From the NCBI RefSeq assembly GCF_007833275.1, contig NZ_CP042241.1:62001-126000 (forward strand): DNA of 64,000 nt. The letters are read 5' to 3'. This document shows, in pieces, positions 24,961 to 32,835 of the stretch; the stretch's first letter is position 1; each line of letters opens with the position of its first letter. The DNA comes from Salarchaeum sp. JOR-1 (lineage in GTDB: Archaea; Halobacteriota; Halobacteria; Halobacteriales; Halobacteriaceae). The notes beneath the pieces were generated by a model, which worked only from the letters and a program-made list of their open reading frames with translations, did no database searches and had not been told where the DNA came from. A program made the position numbers and the translations under genes.

Positions 24961-25524
24961 ATGTCGGAGGCTCGAACGACCGGCGAGTACCGGGTACGCT
25001 CTCGAACGCCCGACGGCGCGGCGTTCGTGCTCGTTCCGCTCGACGGCGACGCCCCGGTGCGCGTCGAGGACGACGACGCCGACCTCGCGCCCGGGAACCG
25101 CGTTCGGGCGACGCTCGCCTGGAACGACGGCACCGCGCGCTTCGATGACTACGAGGCCGTCGATGACACCCGAATCACGTACGTCCGCGGCGCGACCGGC
25201 CTGTTCGAGGACGCGCTCGACACCATGGAGGAAGCCCGCCGCGAGAACCTCGGCGTGAACTCCCAAACCACGTACAGCACGGACGGCGACCCGAACGGCG
25301 CAGTCTACGCGTTCGCCAGTCAGCCCGGCGAGCGCGACCTCTACACCGAGTTCCGGGACGGCACCGCGCCGCTCGAACCGCTCCTCGACCGACTGGACGA
25401 CTTCGAAGACTGCCCCCACCACGTGTTCGTCCTCGACCCCGCCGAACACGACTTCCTCGTGCTCTACCTCGTCCTCCGCCGCGACAGCGTCCTCGAACGC
25501 ACCGTCTTGGACACCTACGCCTGA
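24961..25524 (+). CDS. conserved-looking haloarchaeal protein, 187 aa
   Basis: Starts MSEARTTGEYRVRSRTPDGA. The first 80 residues form an OB-like or beta-barrel pattern (PVRVEDDDADLAPGNRVRAT). A conserved-looking central part, LGVNSQTTYSTDGDPNGAVY, and a Cys-His-rich tail, FEDCPHHVFVLDPAEHDFL, follow. I think it matches haloarchaeal families such as DUF6663, but cannot confirm. There is no signal peptide or membrane helix. The box GCTTTTACG at about -27 sets the start. It abuts the stop of the reductase gene on the other strand. Confidence 0.65.
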   Translation: MSEARTTGEYRVRSRTPDGAAFVLVPLDGDAPVRVEDDDADLAPGNRVRATLAWNDGTARFDDYEAVDDTRITYVRGATGLFEDALDTMEEARRENLGVNSQTTYSTDGDPNGAVYAFASQPGERDLYTEFRDGTAPLEPLLDRLDDFEDCPHHVFVLDPAEHDFLVLYLVLRRDSVLERTVLDTYA

Positions 25525-26430
25525 CTACGATTCGGCGAGTCGCACGAGGTCGGTCAGCGTCTCGTTCACCGGCGTGTCGATGCCGTGGTCGCGGCCGCGC
25601 GAGACGATTTCGCCGTTCAGCGCGTCGATTTCGGTTCTCCGCCCGCGGTCGAGGTCCTGGCGCATCGAGGAGCGGTTTTCGGCGGTGCGGCGGGCGACCC
25701 GGGACGCGGCCGCGACGGGGTCGGTAGTGAGTTCGATACCCTCGGCGTCCGCGACGGCGGCGGCTTCCTCGACGGCGCGGCGGAGCACGCGCTCGCCGGG
25801 GTCGGTGTCGGCGAGGCGGCCGTTCGGCACGCCCGCGAGCGCGGTCGCGGCGTTGATGCCGGCGTTCACGAGGACTTTCTCCCAGACGGCGCGCGCCGCG
25901 TCCGCAACCACGTCGGTCTCGATGCCGGCGTCGGTCAGCGCGCGGGCGAGCGCGGTCGCCGCCTCACTGGTGTCGGTGACGTAGTTCCCCACGACCGTGT
26001 CGCCGACGCCCGCGTGTCGGACGTGACCGGGCGCTTCGAGCGTCGCGCCGTGACTCGTCGTCCCCGCGAGTACGCGGGACGCGGGCACGAACTCCGCGAT
26101 AGTCTCCGCGTTCCCGAGGCCGTTCTGGAACGTGCAGACCGCCGCGCCGTCGAGGAGCGCGTCGGCGTCGGCGAGCGCGCTCCGCGTGTCGTAGGCCTTC
26201 ACGCACACCAAGACGACGTCCACGGGGCCGACGCTGTCGGGGTGTGTCGTCACGTCCACGGGAACGCGCTCCGTCGTTCCGTCGGGGAGCGTGAGGCGAA
26301 GCCCGTCCCGGGCGAGGGCGGTGACGTGGTCGCCCGGCCGACCGACGAGCGTCACGTCGACGCCGCTCCGATCGAGACGACCGCCGAACAGCGACCCGAT
26401 AGCACCCGGGCCGAGCACTGCGACGCGCAT
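25525..26430 (-). CDS. panE: ketopantoate reductase
   Basis: 301 aa. The N-terminal Rossmann fold has VLGPGAIGSLFGGRL at the start and the family pattern CVKAYDTRSALADADALL for NADP contact. The helical C-domain has the catalytic Lys in AVWEKVLVNAGINAATAL and a closing EIDALNGEIVSRGRDHGI. It reduces 2-ketopantoate to pantoate for coenzyme A. This route is normal in haloarchaea, where pantoate kinase then replaces the bacterial path. The ATG at 26430 (MRVAVLG) fits the fold. Related 2-hydroxy acid dehydrogenases are a lesser alternative. Confidence 0.9.
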   Translation of the reverse strand: MRVAVLGPGAIGSLFGGRLDRSGVDVTLVGRPGDHVTALARDGLRLTLPDGTTERVPVDVTTHPDSVGPVDVVLVCVKAYDTRSALADADALLDGAAVCTFQNGLGNAETIAEFVPASRVLAGTTSHGATLEAPGHVRHAGVGDTVVGNYVTDTSEAATALARALTDAGIETDVVADAARAVWEKVLVNAGINAATALAGVPNGRLADTDPGERVLRRAVEEAAAVADAEGIELTTDPVAAASRVARRTAENRSSMRQDLDRGRRTEIDALNGEIVSRGRDHGIDTPVNETLTDLVRLAES

Positions 26431-26586
26431 ACCCGGCGAAACGACGGCCGCGTACAAAAGCCCTGGAAGTCGGCTTCGCGGAACGCCTCCTCCGCGGCGT
26501 CCAGGTCGTCTATCCGCGCCTGCGTTCGGGCGTGGAGGCCGTTCGCGTGCTCGTGAAGCCGAGCGGCCTAACTACCGTGTGGCCGG

Positions 26587-27108
26587 TTAGTGGAGGGTGA
26601 CGCGCGCCGCTGCGACGCGCCGACCGCTGTCCGTGTCGACGAGCGTGAGTAGGTACGTGCCGCCGCTCTCTAGCCCCGAATTTTCGGCGTCGGTTTCCAC
26701 CACTCGAATCGTGTCGCCGGGCGCGAACGTGCCGAATGCCGGTGGAACGCTCTCGTTTTCGTGTGCGACGAGACTCGTGTCCCGCCACTGCGGGCTTTCG
26801 AGCGTCCGGATCGGCGTGGCGTTCCGGTAGACGACGAGGCGGAGCGACCGGTAGTCGATCGCCGACCCGCCGGTGTGACGGACGACGAACGCGGCCTCCG
26901 ATTCGGCCTCCGAGAGGGACGCGGGCGCGTCCGCGAAGGCGGCGGTCAGCGTGTCGTTCGAACCGAACTCGGCTCGCTCCGGGGTAGTCTGGAGCGCCCA
27001 GAGGCCGTACGTGCCACCGGCGAGCACCAGCACACCGAGAACGGCCGCCGCGAGCAACACGCGACGCCGGGGGTTCGCGGCCGAGTCGTACGCGGGCGTG
27101 TCAGTCAC
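26587..27108 (-). CDS. membrane-anchored extracellular protein, 173 aa
   Basis: The N-terminus is short and polar with a basic patch (NPRRR), then one strong helix (VLLAAAVLGVLVLAGGTYGL, about residues 18-37). The rest is a beta-rich domain outside the cell: AAFVVRHTGGSAIDYRSLRL and PGDTIRVVETDAENSGLE, then YLLTLVDTDSGRRVA. The last part resembles the C-terminal domain of haloarchaeal type IV pilins, but no prepilin peptidase site is clear. GTG at 27108 was chosen because the frame before it is Arg-rich. Function unknown; perhaps a surface adhesin or a signalling module. Confidence 0.6.
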   Translation of the reverse strand: MTDTPAYDSAANPRRRVLLAAAVLGVLVLAGGTYGLWALQTTPERAEFGSNDTLTAAFADAPASLSEAESEAAFVVRHTGGSAIDYRSLRLVVYRNATPIRTLESPQWRDTSLVAHENESVPPAFGTFAPGDTIRVVETDAENSGLESGGTYLLTLVDTDSGRRVAAARVTLH

Positions 27109-27187
27109 GTTCCCGGATAGGGCGGCGTGGCCCCGACGCGTGTTCGCCGACAGACCGCGGGCGGTTCGAAACGCTCGTCGCCGCGTA

Positions 27188-27248
27188 CCTCCGTGGTTCG
27201 GTAGCCGACCCCCCAACGGAGGACGCCTCGCGCGTTAGCGCGGGGAGG
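27188..27248. repeat. two adjacent hairpins, possible mobile-element end
   Basis: CCTCCGT (27188-27194) pairs with ACGGAGG (27216-27222), a 7-base stem. Right after it, CCTC-GCGC-GTTA-GCGC, then a 3-base bulge and GAGG, folds as a second hairpin (27226-27248). The last part, with AGGCTGTCAA just after it, looks like the right ends of haloarchaeal IS200/IS605 (IS1341-type) elements. No transposase is present. A terminator for the stress-protein gene, which ends at 27252, is another reading. Confidence 0.4.
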
Positions 27249-27251
27249 CTG

Positions 27252-27641
27252 TCAATCCGCGCCGCAGACGATGACCGGGCGATCCGCACCGAGGATGACC
27301 GCCTGCGTCACGCTCCCGAAGAGAGCTTTTCCGGTGGGCGTGCGCTTGCGGGACGCGACGCAGATGGCGTCCACGCCGAGGTCGCGGGCCGTGTCGAGAA
27401 TCGCCTCCGAGGGGTCGCCGCTCGTCTCGTGCAGTGTCACCTCGATCCCGGCGTCCTCCAGGGTTTCCTTCGCGTGTCGCGCGGACGCGAGCTGGCCGAT
27501 GGACGCCCCGGTCGGGTTGTCGGTGAAGTCGTGGAAGACGTGCGCGTGGATTTCGTCCCGCCCGGGGAGGTCGATCACCGCGTCGACCTGGGCGTTCGCG
27601 TGCTCGTCCTCCTCGTCGACCGCGAGCAGTATCTCGTACAT
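27252..27641 (-). CDS. universal stress protein (UspA) family
   Basis: 129 aa, a single Usp domain. MYEILLAVDEEDEHANAQVD is the start strand and helix, and EDAGIEVTLHETSGDPSEAI the centre. The nucleotide end reads ASRKRTPTGKALFGSVTQAV then GADRPVIVC. The first Gly of the classical G-2x-G part of the ATP motif is replaced (SRKR), while FGS is kept, so ATP binding may be weak. Haloarchaea have many Usp paralogues, and targets are unknown. Start ATG at 27641. Two hairpins follow its stop. Confidence 0.88.
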   Translation of the reverse strand: MYEILLAVDEEDEHANAQVDAVIDLPGRDEIHAHVFHDFTDNPTGASIGQLASARHAKETLEDAGIEVTLHETSGDPSEAILDTARDLGVDAICVASRKRTPTGKALFGSVTQAVILGADRPVIVCGAD

Positions 27642-27743
27642 CGTCCCGGTGTGCGCACCCGAGAGGCATACCGCTTTGGGTGAGTGTCACTTCCGTGCAG
27701 GGTCGAGCGCACCGCTTACGGCGCTCGCGGACGAACGGCGGGT

Positions 27744-28283
27744 ATGGCCGAACCCGACCTCGACCGCGACGCGTGGCGCGAGCGCGTCCGCGAGCACCGC
27801 GCGGAGAAACGCCGGTTCGTCCGGGAGAACATGGAACTCCCGGAGACCGGCGACGACCTCGAATTCTACGACCTCGACCCCGACCTCCGTGTGGTCGCGC
27901 GCCTCCAGCGCGCGCAGAACCCCGAGGTGGTGCGGGTGGAGCTCACGCGCGGCCCCGCCGCGGAGTACGAACGCGTCGCGACCCTCGGGTTCACGCTCGA
28001 CGGCGAGCATCACGTACTCGCGGGCTACCACGCCCCAAAGCAGAACGGCCTGTTCGTGCCGTTCACCGACGAAACGTCGGGCGGCGAGACGCCGGAGATC
28101 GGCCGGTACGTCGAACTCGACGTCGACGGCGTTGCGTCGGGGAGTCAGGTCGCGCTCGACTTCAATCTCGCCTACCTGCCGTTCTGCGCGCTGGACGAGA
28201 GTTACGCGAGCCCCGTGCCGCCGGCGCGAAACCACGTGCCTGCGGCTGTCCGGGCGGGAGAGAAACACGTCGAAGTCGAATAA
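27744..28283 (+). CDS. DUF1684 family protein
   Basis: 179 aa. The family is plain from LEFYDLDPDLRVVARLQ (about residues 40-56), HHVLAGYHAPKQNGLFVPFT and VALDFNLAYLPFCALDESY, then PVPPARNHVPAAVRAGEK at the end. DUF1684 proteins occur in bacteria and haloarchaea and have no assigned reaction. The Phe/Asn/Cys-rich conserved surface suggests a binding or catalytic pocket. ATG at 27744; the twenty residues before it in the frame are not protein-like. Cytoplasmic; no operon partners. Confidence 0.85.
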   Translation: MAEPDLDRDAWRERVREHRAEKRRFVRENMELPETGDDLEFYDLDPDLRVVARLQRAQNPEVVRVELTRGPAAEYERVATLGFTLDGEHHVLAGYHAPKQNGLFVPFTDETSGGETPEIGRYVELDVDGVASGSQVALDFNLAYLPFCALDESYASPVPPARNHVPAAVRAGEKHVEVE

Positions 28284-28335
28284 GAGTCGACGACCGAAGC
28301 GTGGAGAGAGCGAGAGTCAGCGACCGCCGGCGGCG

Positions 28336-29307
28336 TTACGCGCCGACGTCGGTTGCTTCGAGGAGTTCCTGATAGCGGTTCCGAATCGTGACTTCGCTCA
28401 CGTCGGTGACCTCGCTGACCTCGCTCTGCGTGACCTTCTGGTTCACGAGCAGGCTCGCGGCGTAGATGGCGGCCGCCGCGAGGCCGACGGGGGACTTTCC
28501 GCTCGTGACGCCCTGTTCCTGGGCGTTCGAGAGGAGTTCGCGGGCGCGGCGTTCGACCTCGTCCGAGAGGTCGAGGTCGCTCGCGAACCGCGGGACGTAG
28601 CTCGCGGGGTCGGCGGGCGCGACTTCGAGGCTGAGTTCGCGCACGATGTAGCGGTACGTGCGCTTGAACTCCATCTCGTCGATGCGGCTGACGGTCGCGA
28701 CCTCGTCGATGCTGCGCGGGGTCTGCATCTGGCGGGCCGCCGCGTAGACGGACGCGGTGGCGACGCCCTCGATGCTCCGTCCGGGAAGCAAGTCCTCGTC
28801 GAGCGCGCGCCGATAGATGACCGACGCCGTCTCCCGTACTTCCTTGGGGAGGCCGAGCGCGCTGCTCATGCGTTCGATTTCGCCGAGCGCCTGCTTGAGG
28901 TTCCGCTCTTTCGAGTTCCGGGTGCGGAAGCGCTCGTTCCACGTGCGCAGGCGCTGCATCTTCTGGCGCTGGCGGCTGGACAGGCTGTTGCCGTAGGCGT
29001 CCTTGTCCTGCCAGCCGATGTTCGTGGAGAGGCCCTTGTCGTGCATCATGTTCGTGGTGGGTGCGCCCACGCGGCTCTTCTCGTCCTTCTCCGCGGAGTC
29101 AAAGGCGCGCCACTCGGGGCCACGGTCGATGCCGTCCTCCTCGATGACGAGACCACATTCGGCGCAGACGGTCTCGCCGTGTTCCTCGTCGTTGACGAGT
29201 TTTCCACCGCACTCGGGGCACGTGGTGGTGTTCGCTCGCTCGTCGCTGGTCTCTTCTTCGGTGCGCTGGCGGTCGCTGGAGTACGTTCGTATCGTAGTCT
29301 CGCTCAT
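28336..29307 (-). CDS. tfb: transcription initiation factor TFB
   Basis: 323 aa. An N-terminal zinc ribbon (CPECGGKLVN and CAECGLVIEEDGID, about residues 30-58) recruits RNA polymerase. The B-reader part is RAFDSAEKDEKSRVGAP. Two cyclin repeats follow: IERMSSALGLPKEVRETASV and LASDLDLS-type second repeat with ASDLDLSDEVERRARELLSN. The last helices (EVSEVTDVSEVTIRNRYQEL) form the recognition helix for the BRE. Haloarchaea carry several TFBs with different targets; which one cannot be told. A T/A box GTTTGAAGC near 29334 gives a leaderless start at 29307. A second, GTTTAAGTTTG, lies near 29385. Confidence 0.95.
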   Translation of the reverse strand: MSETTIRTYSSDRQRTEEETSDERANTTTCPECGGKLVNDEEHGETVCAECGLVIEEDGIDRGPEWRAFDSAEKDEKSRVGAPTTNMMHDKGLSTNIGWQDKDAYGNSLSSRQRQKMQRLRTWNERFRTRNSKERNLKQALGEIERMSSALGLPKEVRETASVIYRRALDEDLLPGRSIEGVATASVYAAARQMQTPRSIDEVATVSRIDEMEFKRTYRYIVRELSLEVAPADPASYVPRFASDLDLSDEVERRARELLSNAQEQGVTSGKSPVGLAAAAIYAASLLVNQKVTQSEVSEVTDVSEVTIRNRYQELLEATDVGA

Positions 29308-29585
29308 GGTGAATCTCCGAAAGCGAGGGAAAGCTTCAAACGCCTTTCCCTCACGCTTCCTAACCATCGATAGGTTCGAAACAAACTTAAACCTTTCGCA
29401 AACCTTGTGTAACTCTAGCATGCAGATATCACCGGTAGACGTTTCCTACCCCACACAACCTCTGCTTTTAGTCCAGCCGAAAAACCGGTAGCTGGAGCGT
29501 AAGGTTTAGAACTCCCCCGCGGCAGCCATCCATCACTCCCCCAACCAATAATTTTATCCCCGAACGAGGGAAACATTAATCCCGT
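29308..29585. promoter_or_regulatory. A/T-rich divergent promoter region of tfb and the HalX pair
   Basis: This region is the most A/T-rich gap in the window. Minus-strand boxes near 29334 and 29385 can serve tfb. On the plus strand AATAATTTTATCCCC (29546-29560) lies about 30 bases before the start at 29586. Several tracts (GGAAACATTAATCCC, AACTTAAACC) may bind regulators. The richness of TATA-like boxes suggests that expression is controlled by more than one factor. Confidence 0.55.
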
Positions 29586-30182
29586 ATGGTGGGGCAGACG
29601 CCGTGTCCGACAGTTCTCGTCGTCGACGAGGCCGACCGACACGACCGCTATCGGTCGTGGCTACCGGGATACGACGTCCGTACCGTCGAAACCGAGCGAG
29701 CGGCCGCTGACGCTCTTTCCGAGGGCGTGAACGTCCTCCTCCTCAACGCGTGCAGGCACCGCGACAGCGCGCTCGTGGAGCGAAGCCACCGACACGGCGC
29801 TCGCGTCGCCCTGCTCGCCGCCGACAACGGCGGCAGCGTCCACGGGCTCAACGCCAGCGTCCCCAGGCCAGTCGACCGCGAGAGCGTCGTGGCCACCGTC
29901 GAAACCCTGCTCGCGCACACCACGTACGACGCCGCCCTCGACGAACTCTTCGTGCTGTGCAAGCGCCGCGCCGCCCTCCTCGACGGGAACGCAGACCGCT
30001 CGGAAACGGTCGCCGCGCTCTCCCGGCGCATCGACGCCCTCATTACCGAACTCGACACCACCATTGCGGAGTTCGCGACCGACGACTTCCGCACTGCCTT
30101 CCGCGACGTCGACACCCCGCAGTCAGACGGCGAAACCGGAAGATGGCGTCGACGGAAGACTTATTCAGACAGAACGCAGTGA
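29586..30182 (+). CDS. HalX-domain protein with decayed receiver
   Basis: 198 aa. The first 105 residues align by eye with a CheY receiver: VLVVDEADRHDRYRSWLPGY, then NVLLLNACRH where the phospho-acceptor Asp is Asn54, and SVPRPVDRE where the conserved Lys is Arg94. The second acid of the pocket is also lost (DEAD-like for DD). Residues about 112-175 are a HalX domain: TTYDAALDELFVLCKRRAAL and ELDTTIAEFATDDFRTAFRD. HalX is a haloarchaeal output domain. Without the acceptor it cannot be switched in the usual way, so it may be a constitutive partner or decoy. It is followed 18 bases later by a paralogue. Confidence 0.8.
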   Translation: MVGQTPCPTVLVVDEADRHDRYRSWLPGYDVRTVETERAAADALSEGVNVLLLNACRHRDSALVERSHRHGARVALLAADNGGSVHGLNASVPRPVDRESVVATVETLLAHTTYDAALDELFVLCKRRAALLDGNADRSETVAALSRRIDALITELDTTIAEFATDDFRTAFRDVDTPQSDGETGRWRRRKTYSDRTQ

Positions 30183-30200
30183 CCAAAGCGAGAGGCGACA

Positions 30201-30713
30201 ATGCCGGAATGTGCTTACATAACAGTGCTCGCGCTCGGCGGCCCGCAGAACTCGGTCCGCCAGTACGCCGAGAGCGCCGACCACGACGTGCACACCGGCA
30301 CCCTCAACGACGTCGACGACAGCGTCGACGTCCTCGTCCTCGACGACACCACCGACTGCTCTCCGCACCGCGTCCTCGAACACATCCGGGAACACGGCTA
30401 CGACTGCGGTGTCCTCCTCCTGGGTGACCGCGACGAGACCACGCGCGGCGTCGACATCACGCTTCCCGCGGACGCGTCCACCGAGGAGATCCGGACGGGC
30501 GTCGTGCGAGTCGCTCGCCGCGTCGCGTACGAAGCCGTGCTGGACGACCTCTTCGACCTCTGCGAGCGTCGCGCCGACCTGCTCGACGACGGCGACGAGG
30601 ACGCGCTCGACGCGGTGTCCGACCGCATCCGCGAGCGCCGCGAGTGCACGGACGACATCGCGGCGAGGTTCGACGAAGCGGACTACCGCGCGGCGTTCCG
30701 CGACCTCGACTAG
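30201..30713 (+). CDS. second HalX-domain protein with decayed receiver
   Basis: 170 aa and clearly a paralogue of the upstream gene. The HalX part is strong: RVAYEAVLDDLFDLCERRAD (about residues 107-126) and DIAARFDEADYRAAFRDLD. The receiver half keeps an Asp in the acceptor place (VLVLDDT, Asp48) but has lost the acidic pocket (VLALGG at the start) and the conserved Lys (TLPADAS). The two proteins thus lost different catalytic residues, which hints at subfunctions within a pair. ATG at 30201 lies 18 bases after the first gene, so one transcript is likely. Confidence 0.8.
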   Translation: MPECAYITVLALGGPQNSVRQYAESADHDVHTGTLNDVDDSVDVLVLDDTTDCSPHRVLEHIREHGYDCGVLLLGDRDETTRGVDITLPADASTEEIRTGVVRVARRVAYEAVLDDLFDLCERRADLLDDGDEDALDAVSDRIRERRECTDDIAARFDEADYRAAFRDLD

Positions 30714-31144
30714 CCGTCCAGGTCGCGCGCGATAGCTGCGAGGCTGTCGCTCGGTTTCTCCGTCGCGTCGTAGTACGCGGTCGTTCCCGGTTCTCGGAGA
30801 CCGTACGCGTACCCCGCTTCGACGATATCGACGTACACGGAGCGACCGATGTCGAGGTCGGTTTGGTCGAGCCAGGCGACCAGGTGGTTCTCGCCCTCGC
30901 CCGGCGTGCGCGCGAGCCGCGGCGTCTCGTACGCGCCACGAATCACGGGCGCACCGCCGCTCTCCTCGATTCGAGCGCGGTACTCGGTGCCGTCGACGGC
31001 GAGGCGAACGACCTCCCCGACGGGAACGCGCTCTGCGACGCCTTCGGGCAGTTCTATCTGCGGTCGCGTGGTGCCACCGTACCGGCCGATAGTCGCGGTG
31101 GCCGTCTCGACCGCGGGATTGTCGGACGCGATTCTGTCGGGCAT
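30710..31144 (-). CDS. conserved-looking haloarchaeal protein, 144 aa
   Basis: Starts MPDRIASDNPAVETATATIG. A beta-rich body follows: RPQIELPEGVAERVPVGEVV, then RLAVDGTEYRARIEESGGAP and VAWLDQTDLDIGRSVYVDIV. The end is AYYDATEKPSDSLAAIARDL. This looks like a DNA- or ligand-binding beta barrel widely kept in haloarchaea (I think DUF7112), but I cannot check. It overlaps the stop of the HalX gene by 4 bases, convergently. ATG at 31144; box GGCTTTTCTC near 31170 at about -27. Confidence 0.65.
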   Translation of the reverse strand: MPDRIASDNPAVETATATIGRYGGTTRPQIELPEGVAERVPVGEVVRLAVDGTEYRARIEESGGAPVIRGAYETPRLARTPGEGENHLVAWLDQTDLDIGRSVYVDIVEAGYAYGLREPGTTAYYDATEKPSDSLAAIARDLDG

Positions 31145-31182
31145 ACGCGAGAGATATAACCGTGGAGAGAAAAGCCGTGCGT

Positions 31183-31452
31183 CTATCGGTCGGACCGCCA
31201 CGCGCTGAACCGAATGTACGCGTAGAGCACGAGTCCGGTGAGGCCGAACAGGAGGCCGAACCAGATGAGCATCGCGGCGACGACCTCCGCGAGGTCGTTC
31301 TCGAAGAACTTCGCGATACCGAATCCGAGGGCGATGAGGAGGGCGTCCACGAGAACGAGTTTCAACTTGAACTGGTTGAGGTACACCCACTGGAACAGCG
31401 GGTTCGGATCCCCCGCGTCCTCCGCCGCGTTCGCGTCTGAGAGTCCAACCAT
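31183..31452 (-). CDS. two-helix membrane protein, 89 aa
   Basis: Starts MVGLSDANAAEDAGDPNPLF. Two membrane segments are at about residues 30-47 (KLVLVDALLIALGFGIAKF) and 56-80 (VVAAMLIWFGLLFGLTGLVL), with an acidic loop between (ENDLAEV). The tail is basic (RFSAWRSDR). No family known. The ATG at 31452 was preferred to the longer frame. It lies just before the 144-aa gene on the same strand with 38 bases between, which holds the latter's promoter. Confidence 0.65.
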   Translation of the reverse strand: MVGLSDANAAEDAGDPNPLFQWVYLNQFKLKLVLVDALLIALGFGIAKFFENDLAEVVAAMLIWFGLLFGLTGLVLYAYIRFSAWRSDR

Positions 31453-31547
31453 ACTCCGACGTACGGCGCAGCGTCGGTATAAGTCCGAGGTTTCGTGGCG
31501 CACGGTCGAACGCGGCGTTTTTCATGCTGCGCGACCAACTTCCGAGT

Positions 31548-31757
31548 ATGGCCGCGCCAACGCCGGAGGACGACCGCGGCACCGGCTCCCGAAAGCGAGC
31601 GTTCCTCTACATCTCGCCGTTCCTCGCGCTCGGTATCGCGGACGTCGTCCTCCTCCTGCTGTGGGGGCTGGACGGCCTCTGGGGGTTCATGATCCTCCCG
31701 CCGATTCTCTTCATCAGCGCCATCGGCTGGATAGCGCTCCGATACGGCTTCGTGTAG
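31548..31757 (+). CDS. small two-helix membrane protein, 69 aa
   Basis: Starts MAAPTPEDDRGTGSRKRAFL. Two hydrophobic segments follow: YISPFLALGIADVVLLLLWG and GFMILPPILFISAIGWIAL, at about residues 21-40 and 46-64. The box GCGTTTTTCA near 31512-31525 lies at about -27 and sets the ATG at 31548. It stands divergent from the 89-aa membrane protein, about 95 bases away. No family known. Its 3' end touches the broken histidine-kinase remnant. Confidence 0.6.
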   Translation: MAAPTPEDDRGTGSRKRAFLYISPFLALGIADVVLLLLWGLDGLWGFMILPPILFISAIGWIALRYGFV

Positions 31758-31941
31758 GGTCGCTGGACGCCCGTGAATTCGAAGCGCGCCCGGACTCGCT
31801 CTCCGTCGCTTCGACCGTCGAACCGCGGGCGTCGGCGATACGTGAAACGATGCGGAGGCCGAGGCCAGCGCCGTCCTCGCTGGCCGGGTATCCGGCGTCG
31901 ACGGCGCTGTCGCTCCCGGCCGCCCGCTCGCGTGTAGCCAT
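31758..31941 (-). pseudogene. C-terminal fragment of a histidine kinase
   Basis: On the minus strand the frame carries a HATPase_c end: GYPASEDGAGLGLRIVSRIA then DARGSTVEATESES, matching the G2 box (GxGLGL) and last helices of haloarchaeal sensor kinases. After ESESG the frame slips: the usual GGARFEFTGV appears only in the next frame (GARFEFTGV), so bases were lost. There is no H-box, N-box or sensor part. The remnant abuts the restriction-modification genes, which may have replaced the rest. An ATG at 31941 could still give a 75-aa peptide, but it has no likely function. Confidence 0.7.
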
Positions 31942-31986
31942 AACTCGCTACAAACCCATTTGCTCGCAGAGTGAGAAGACCGCCCG

Positions 31987-32835
31987 ATGGAACGAGGGTT
32001 CGACCACATCGGGAGCGCCGAGTTGAGCGAAGCGACGAAGGCCGAACTGCGGAGCGTCACTGACGGGTTCTTCGAGCGCCCCCTGGAGAAAGCCGGTAAT
32101 TTCGACTGGGAGGAGTTCAAGCGAAACGAGGCGTTCAAGGCGATCATGATGCCGTCGCCGCTGTTCTGGGTGCTTGCGAACTTCGAGCGGAGTTTCACGC
32201 AGAAGCTCGGCCAGCAGATGTACGAGAAGTTCGGGCGCGCGGTGGCGAACACGAACGATGCGGTTGGCGCGGCGGAGACCCAGTACGCCTGCACGAACCT
32301 CAACGTCGGCAGGGCCGAGGAAGACCGAATCGAGACCGTCATCTCCGAGTTGGCGGACGGCGAGCGCGACCCTGACTGGGACGCCGAGAAGCGGGAACTC
32401 CGCGACATCGACGCCCCGCCCGAGACCCGGAAACCCATCGGGACGGTGACGTGGGACCTCTGGGTGGAGGACTTCCGTGACGGCCGGCCGCTCGCCGCGG
32501 AAATCAAGACGCCGAAGCCGAACCGCGACCAGACGATGGAGTCGAAGCGCCAGATGCTGAAAACCGTCGCGGCGTACAAACACCGGGACGCCCCCACCCC
32601 CATCTGTCGGTTCGTGTTCCCGTTCAATCCCTACGGCAGTCTCGACGCGTACGAGTGGTGGCCGCCGCAGGCGTTCTTCGACGTGCACGCCGAGGACGGG
32701 ATGCTCATCGCGGACGGCTTCTGGGACGCCATCGGCGGCGAGGGGACGATGGAGGGCCTGTTCAACTTCCTCCTCGAAGAGTCCGAGGGAAACATCGAGA
32801 ACCTGAAGCAGTTAGCTGGGGACGAGACGCTCTAG
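31987..32835 (+). CDS. type II restriction endonuclease, TdeIII-like
   Basis: 282 aa. A PD-(D/E)xK core is visible: TVTWDLWVEDFRDGRPLA gives the metal Asp (157 or 162) and AAEIKTPKPN (Glu172, Lys174) the catalytic pair. The rest (FERPLEKAGNFDWEEFKRNE, FVFPFNPYG) matches, from memory, TdeIII-type enzymes, which are reported to cut GGNCC. The specificity here is not known. The methyltransferase lies 390 bases downstream, with the regulator between. GC content is lower than the neighbours, a sign of transfer. Its stop overlaps the convergent regulator by 4 bases. Confidence 0.75.
   Translation: MERGFDHIGSAELSEATKAELRSVTDGFFERPLEKAGNFDWEEFKRNEAFKAIMMPSPLFWVLANFERSFTQKLGQQMYEKFGRAVANTNDAVGAAETQYACTNLNVGRAEEDRIETVISELADGERDPDWDAEKRELRDIDAPPETRKPIGTVTWDLWVEDFRDGRPLAAEIKTPKPNRDQTMESKRQMLKTVAAYKHRDAPTPICRFVFPFNPYGSLDAYEWWPPQAFFDVHAEDGMLIADGFWDAIGGEGTMEGLFNFLLEESEGNIENLKQLAGDETL

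Noticed and set aside
26431-26586. Minus-strand frame RLHEHANGLHARTQARIDDL before panE
   Set aside because: A stop lies just upstream and no start codon exists; it runs on antisense into panE, so no gene is called.
31714-31941. A 75-aa intact protein from the kinase remnant
   Set aside because: It holds only the end of an ATPase domain and slips out of frame, so it is a pseudogene fragment.
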